Source: Geosiphon pyriformis
Lineage: Eukaryota; Glomeromycota; Glomeromycetes; Archaeosporales; Geosiphonaceae
NCBI GenBank assembly: GCA_016748015.1
Contig: JAAOMT010000664.1
Span: 1,612,756-1,676,755, forward strand
Length of the DNA: 64,000 nucleotides
Direction: 5' to 3'
This document shows positions 60,830 through 64,000 of this stretch, in pieces (the first letter of the stretch is position 1; each line of letters starts with the position of its first letter). A program made the position numbers and the translations under genes. The notes beneath the pieces are model-generated. The model did not search any database and was not told where the DNA came from. It saw only the letters and a program-made list of their open reading frames with translations.

Positions 60830-61372
60830 ACTATTTAAGTCTTCTGGTTACCTCAAAAGACACTAAACCCAACAACCAGAAACCCAATCAGACCCAACTA
60901 TTTACCAACAATATACCTTTAGGCACCATTACTGAAAATAAATCACTTACTGCCATTTTTTCTTTTGAACTAAAGGAACCAGTCAAAATACTACTATTCA
61001 ATGGAACCATCTTAAAATCCAAACCCATTACTACAATGTATACAGATGTCAAGATTGATGGTCAGTTCATCAAACTAATCCTAGATAGTGGATCAGCCAG
61101 TAACATCATCACATGACAACTCATAGACCAATTAGGTTGTCAAGTTGATTATGCTGCCAGTACCAAGATTATTATAGCAGATAAAGTAACCAAAACTTCT
61201 ATTGGCAAAATTGATGACTTTCTTTTTAAAATCAATAACATTATTACATCCATCAAAGTGTTAGTAATAGAAGCCATTTAGTACCAAGCATTAGTTAGTA
61301 ATGACTGGCTATCTAAAACCAATATAGTACTCAATTAAATCATATAAGAGCTTTAATTTAGTCAGAACAGTA
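60830..61372 (+). pseudogene. gypsy aspartic protease (retropepsin) of copy P
   Basis: Frame 1, the same frame as gag. Contains IDGQFIKLILDSGSASNIIT with the catalytic DSG at 61084-61092, then stop (TGA, 61114), TKIIIADKVTKT, and VLVIEAI stop (TAG, 61279) YQAL..NDWLSKTN. Active-site residues are intact and the stops are at probable Trp and Gln codons. A frame change lies in the linker between knuckle and protease (60453-60803 is open in another frame). Confidence 0.8.
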
Positions 61373-61729
61373 TTACCAGTGGTTTTTGTCAGTATTAAAA
61401 AACATTTCTTAGCTCAACTGGTAATACACATTACTATAATTATGCTATTGACTATAGTATATTATGAGTGTATAGACTATTTTAGTAGGTGAAAGAGCAA
61501 AAAAGAGTACATGATAAGGTTATTAAAAGTAATAGAAAGTATTGTCATTATTATTTGTTTTTGGGCAAAAACCAGTCTTAAGTATTTAAAAGAGGAAAGA
61601 GAAGTCATATTTCTTTATATGTATTAGAAGTGCATAACCAACAACAGAAGTGAAACCAACTATTCAAAGAAATACATAACCAGAATTTTTTCAATTAGTT
61701 GTTAAAAAGATGTGGTGTTCAAATATCTG
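61373..61729. other. junction between gypsy copies P and X
   Basis: No frame. It contains a TATTTAAAAGAGGAAAGAG promoter-like stretch near 61577-61597 and two tandem-like ACATAACCA words. It could be part of another LTR but no partner copy exists in the window. Confidence 0.35.
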
Positions 61730-62676
61730 TGTTACCGGAGGTTTTTGGTCTCTTTTCTCGAAAGTTGTAACTGTCTGTTGGTTGCAAATTCACGTTTTCT
61801 AGGAGTAGTTGAACCTCCAATAACTGAATTTATCTTCAAATTATCTCCTATAATTTAAACTGCTGGGCTTATAAGTGGAATGGCCAATTCCATGCCAGTT
61901 GCTTTGTGTAGTTATGTTGTAGTAAATGTCAACTCTTTCCTAAGAATTGCTCATCTAGAAGCTTACTAAAAATGTGTAGTTACTTTGCTGTGAAAGTCAA
62001 CTCTTCTACAGGAATTTTGTCTGTAGGCTACCCTAATGATTATAATAAAAAAAAAAAAAAGAAAGAAAATAAAAGAAATGTAAAAGAAATAGAATTCTGT
62101 CAAGGGAAACGTTTTCTATCCAGGTCTGGAGTCACTAACAGTTTACTGAAATTGGTAGTTAATCAATTTCGAAATGTTAGTTGGGTTTTGGGGCTTTTCC
62201 AAGTACAATAATTTAAAGAATTTGGTTTTTCAAATTATTTGATATTTATTTCTTTTTGTGTGTGTAGGAATGGTTCTAAGTGATAAATCTAAAGTAAGAT
62301 ACATTTTCTCAAAGAGAGAAGCTCTTCTTTTATACAACTTGTCGTAACACTATTCTATGAATTCAAACTTTGCTATTTTTCTACAATTTTGCTGAACTAA
62401 AATTACATTTTGGCGAACTACAAATTATTTTAGCAAATTTTTACAAATTTTGGCAAACTTTTTGAATGTTACATAGTTCAGGGTATTGCATGATTGATCA
62501 TCTCAATTAGGTTACATTTGTGTTATATACAAATTGGGTTATTAATTAAATGATAATTTTGGACATTTTGCTAATGTAATAAGTGATAATTTGAAACAAT
62601 AATATATGTTAATTAATGATGGGAATTATAAAGATAATTTCATGCTAAATAATATCTTTAATTTCATCTGGTAACA
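61730..62676 (-). repeat. 3' LTR of gypsy copy X
   Basis: 947 bp bounded by TGTTACC (61730-61736) and GGTAACA (62670-62676): a 7-bp terminal inverted repeat with TG..CA ends. The sense (minus) strand has the purine tract GAGGAGAAGA just upstream (about 62680-62689), as expected of a polypurine tract priming plus-strand synthesis. Two decayed copies lie at 41.3-43.1 kb. A poly-A/GAAA stretch at 62046-62090 is internal. Confidence 0.8.
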
Positions 62677-62776
62677 TAATCTTCTCCTCAAGACTGAGCT
62701 CCATCAAAGTTCAAGTACTGTCTGTAATTTCCAGATAATAATCCAAAATTATTGAAGAAATTTGGTCTGAAAATTG

Positions 62777-63364
62777 TTAAAATTTTAGTTCTGTGAGCTT
62801 TCCAATGTATTGAATCTTCAAAGGTTGTAAAATTGGGTTTTGTAGAACGTTTTCACAGGTGTGAAATAGGTCATAAAATCTAAGAGCAGCTCTTAGTTTA
62901 TAGTGACTGTTTGTAAGTCCAGCTGTTGTTTTGAATTCGTTGTGAAGTTGTTTTTGAATAGCTTCTTTTGTGAGGTTTGCTGCTGTAAGCTCCCATTTTT
63001 GTTCGTGAAATGTTTTTCCAATGTAGAAATATCTATATATTGGAGTATAGTCATGGTTTTTTTCATTAAGATACAGTTGAAGTTTTTGTTGAATAGTAGC
63101 ATTTGGTGGAATATTAATAGGAAGAAACATTAAATTTTCTCTTAAAACAAGCTTCAAGAGTTCTGGTAGATAAATTCCAGAATAACTTCTTGTGTTCTTT
63201 TTGTAAGGGTGATAATTTCGTAAATTTGGGGCTAAATTGGCAACTATTTCTGTTTGGGTATAATTAATATGTTTTCCTGTAATAGTAATAGATAATTCGG
63301 GTATTGTTTTTAAAGCTAGCATTAATTTTTGAGATATTTGTTGAATATTTTGAGGAATAGTCAT
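62777..63364 (-). CDS. extra ORF downstream of integrase, unknown function
   Basis: 195 codons, ATG at 63364 to TAA at 62777, uninterrupted. It starts 143 nt after the integrase stop and ends 100 nt before the LTR. The protein is hydrophilic, basic and mixed alpha-helical in character (TTPELSITITGKHINYTQ-like beta-rich start region, then LPELLKLVL, YTPIYRYFYIGKTFHEQKW, ALRFYDLFHTCENVLQ). No signal peptide, membrane segment, zinc motif or known domain is visible, so it is not an obvious envelope protein. The last dozen codons also exist in the decayed copy at about 43214-43253. I do not recognise it. Confidence 0.65.
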   Translation of the reverse strand: MTIPQNIQQISQKLMLALKTIPELSITITGKHINYTQTEIVANLAPNLRNYHPYKKNTRSYSGIYLPELLKLVLRENLMFLPINIPPNATIQQKLQLYLNEKNHDYTPIYRYFYIGKTFHEQKWELTAANLTKEAIQKQLHNEFKTTAGLTNSHYKLRAALRFYDLFHTCENVLQNPILQPLKIQYIGKLTELKF

Positions 63365-63507
63365 TATAAAAATTTGAGTGAGAAATAGATTGAAATTATT
63401 TTTGGTATGTGGGTTTTTATGTTATTTTTGTCTTTCAGTGTGTTTTGTTCTGTTTTGTTTTTGTGAAATTATTTTTAAATTATAAGGGAATAACTAGTAA
63501 AATTAAA

Positions 63508-64000
63508 TTAAGTGTTCAAGTTAGAAGGTTGTTCAATGACAACTATTGGTTCTAAGTTTTGGGGAATATCTTCGGGATTGACTAAAGGGGAATGTGTACC
63601 AATTTGTGGAATTAATGATTCAGGATTGTTTCTAGAATAATAGTGTTTTAAATAATCTCCATGTACAACTTTTGCTAGGATTTTGTCATCAAGTCTTAAC
63701 TTGTATGATTTATTGCTTAGTATTTCATGGATAAAAAATGGTCCATCCCATTTATTTTCAAATTTTCCACTCCATTGTTTTTCAGTTTTAGTTTTGTGTA
63801 GGAGAACTTTGTTTCCAACTTTAAAATCATTGGTAATTGGAGGCAATTTGTTGTCATGCCATTTTTTTTGTTAAGTTTGGGAGTGTTCAATATGGGTGGC
63901 TGCTATTCATCATTTTTCTTTCAACATGCTGAGAAGTGTGTAGGCTCTTCATTGAAGTGTTTTCTGGAAATTGTTTTCATCAATTGGTTGTGCTGAGTAT
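63508..64000 (-). pseudogene. gypsy integrase, C-terminal end
   Basis: The frame reads AYTLLSMLKEK, two TGA codons (63912-63907), IAATHIEHSQT, TAA (63873-63871), KKWHDNKLPP and then open FKVGNKVLLHKTK...WSGKFENKWDGPFFIHEILSNKSYKLR to the stop at 63508. VGxxVLLH..., KWDGPF and YKLR are the SH3-like C-terminal module of Ty3/gypsy integrases that binds DNA. A Pro-rich tail of about 35 residues follows. The three stops make this copy non-functional, assuming standard decoding. Confidence 0.85.

Larger units (their letters stand above)
57933..61372 (+). mobile_element. Ty3/gypsy copy P (LTR, gag, protease), 3'-truncated
   Basis: Plus strand. The LTR at 57933-58310 starts TGTTACTTATAG. A leader follows, then gag with a CCHC knuckle, then protease. 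After LSKTN near 61320 the pol frame is lost at about 61372, so RT, RNase H, integrase and 3' LTR are missing. It is the best-preserved member of the stack, with recognisable protein at most positions but frequent TAG/TAA/TGA at expected Trp and Gln. Confidence 0.8.
61730..64000 (-). mobile_element. Ty3/gypsy copy X, 3' part (integrase end, extra ORF, 3' LTR)
   Basis: Minus strand, running in from the right edge: end of integrase, a 195-codon extra ORF, a short untranslated region with a purine tract, and an LTR with defined ends. Composition is closer to host DNA (CpG present, few stops), so it is one of the younger insertions. Different family from M1-M3/P, as LTR and ends differ. Confidence 0.85.

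Noticed and set aside
59656-61336. UGA/UAG read as Trp/Gln (alternative genetic code or organellar DNA)
   Set aside because: TAG, TAA and TGA all occur at former Trp and Gln positions, the young LINE copy E and the zinc-finger gene use standard stops, and homologous copies show the changes are point mutations.
62777-63364. Extra ORF as an envelope gene
   Set aside because: No signal peptide, transmembrane helix, furin-type site or Cys pattern; position alone does not support an envelope function.

Overview
The window reads as a chromosome segment of a filamentous fungus, most likely an arbuscular mycorrhizal fungus (Glomeromycotina, Rhizophagus-like). The grounds are: extreme AT content; a host gene with a GTATGT..AG intron that encodes an Nrg1-type C2H2 zinc-finger protein with long Ser and Asn runs; a LINE family whose ORF1 joins an RRM-like module to a CCHC knuckle; and Ty3/gypsy elements whose gag, protease and dUTPase-like segments resemble families I remember from Rhizophagus. 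The lineage call rests on memory of these families and was not searched.

Layout. 1-18.5 kb is an AT-rich transposon compartment: a minus-strand LINE running off the left edge (1-3740), unreadable AT-rich DNA, a 5'-truncated LINE (6531-9215) and, directly behind it, a near full-length but heavily mutated LINE (9216-16045). 18.5-38.1 kb is a host-like island with normal CpG, dozens of microsatellites, one assembly gap (25530-26043), one convincing gene (29176-31792) and some exon-like debris (35.1-37.7 kb). 38.1-64 kb is again transposon-dominated: a pogo/Tigger DNA transposon with inverted repeats and a TA duplication (39389-41134, broken by a second gap), two decayed LTRs (41.3-43.1 kb), a LINE reduced to ORF1 plus 3' tail (46196-48480), a 5'-truncated LINE with an open RNase H/C-terminal frame (48759-50137), a stack of broken Ty3/gypsy copies (50.4-61.4 kb) and the 3' half of a younger gypsy element on the minus strand (61730-64000).

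The coherent biology here is genome defence and decay. Old copies differ from young copies in the same window almost only by C-to-T and G-to-A changes. These turn Trp and Gln codons into stops and catalytic Asp into Asn, as expected of a RIP-like or methylation/deamination process. The host island is spared. The most unusual items are a gypsy lineage with a Cys-rich linker and a dUTPase-like domain between protease and reverse transcriptase (with an in-place inversion of the linker), an extra 195-residue ORF downstream of integrase in a second gypsy family, and a 3' tail with a palindromic core shared by four LINE copies.
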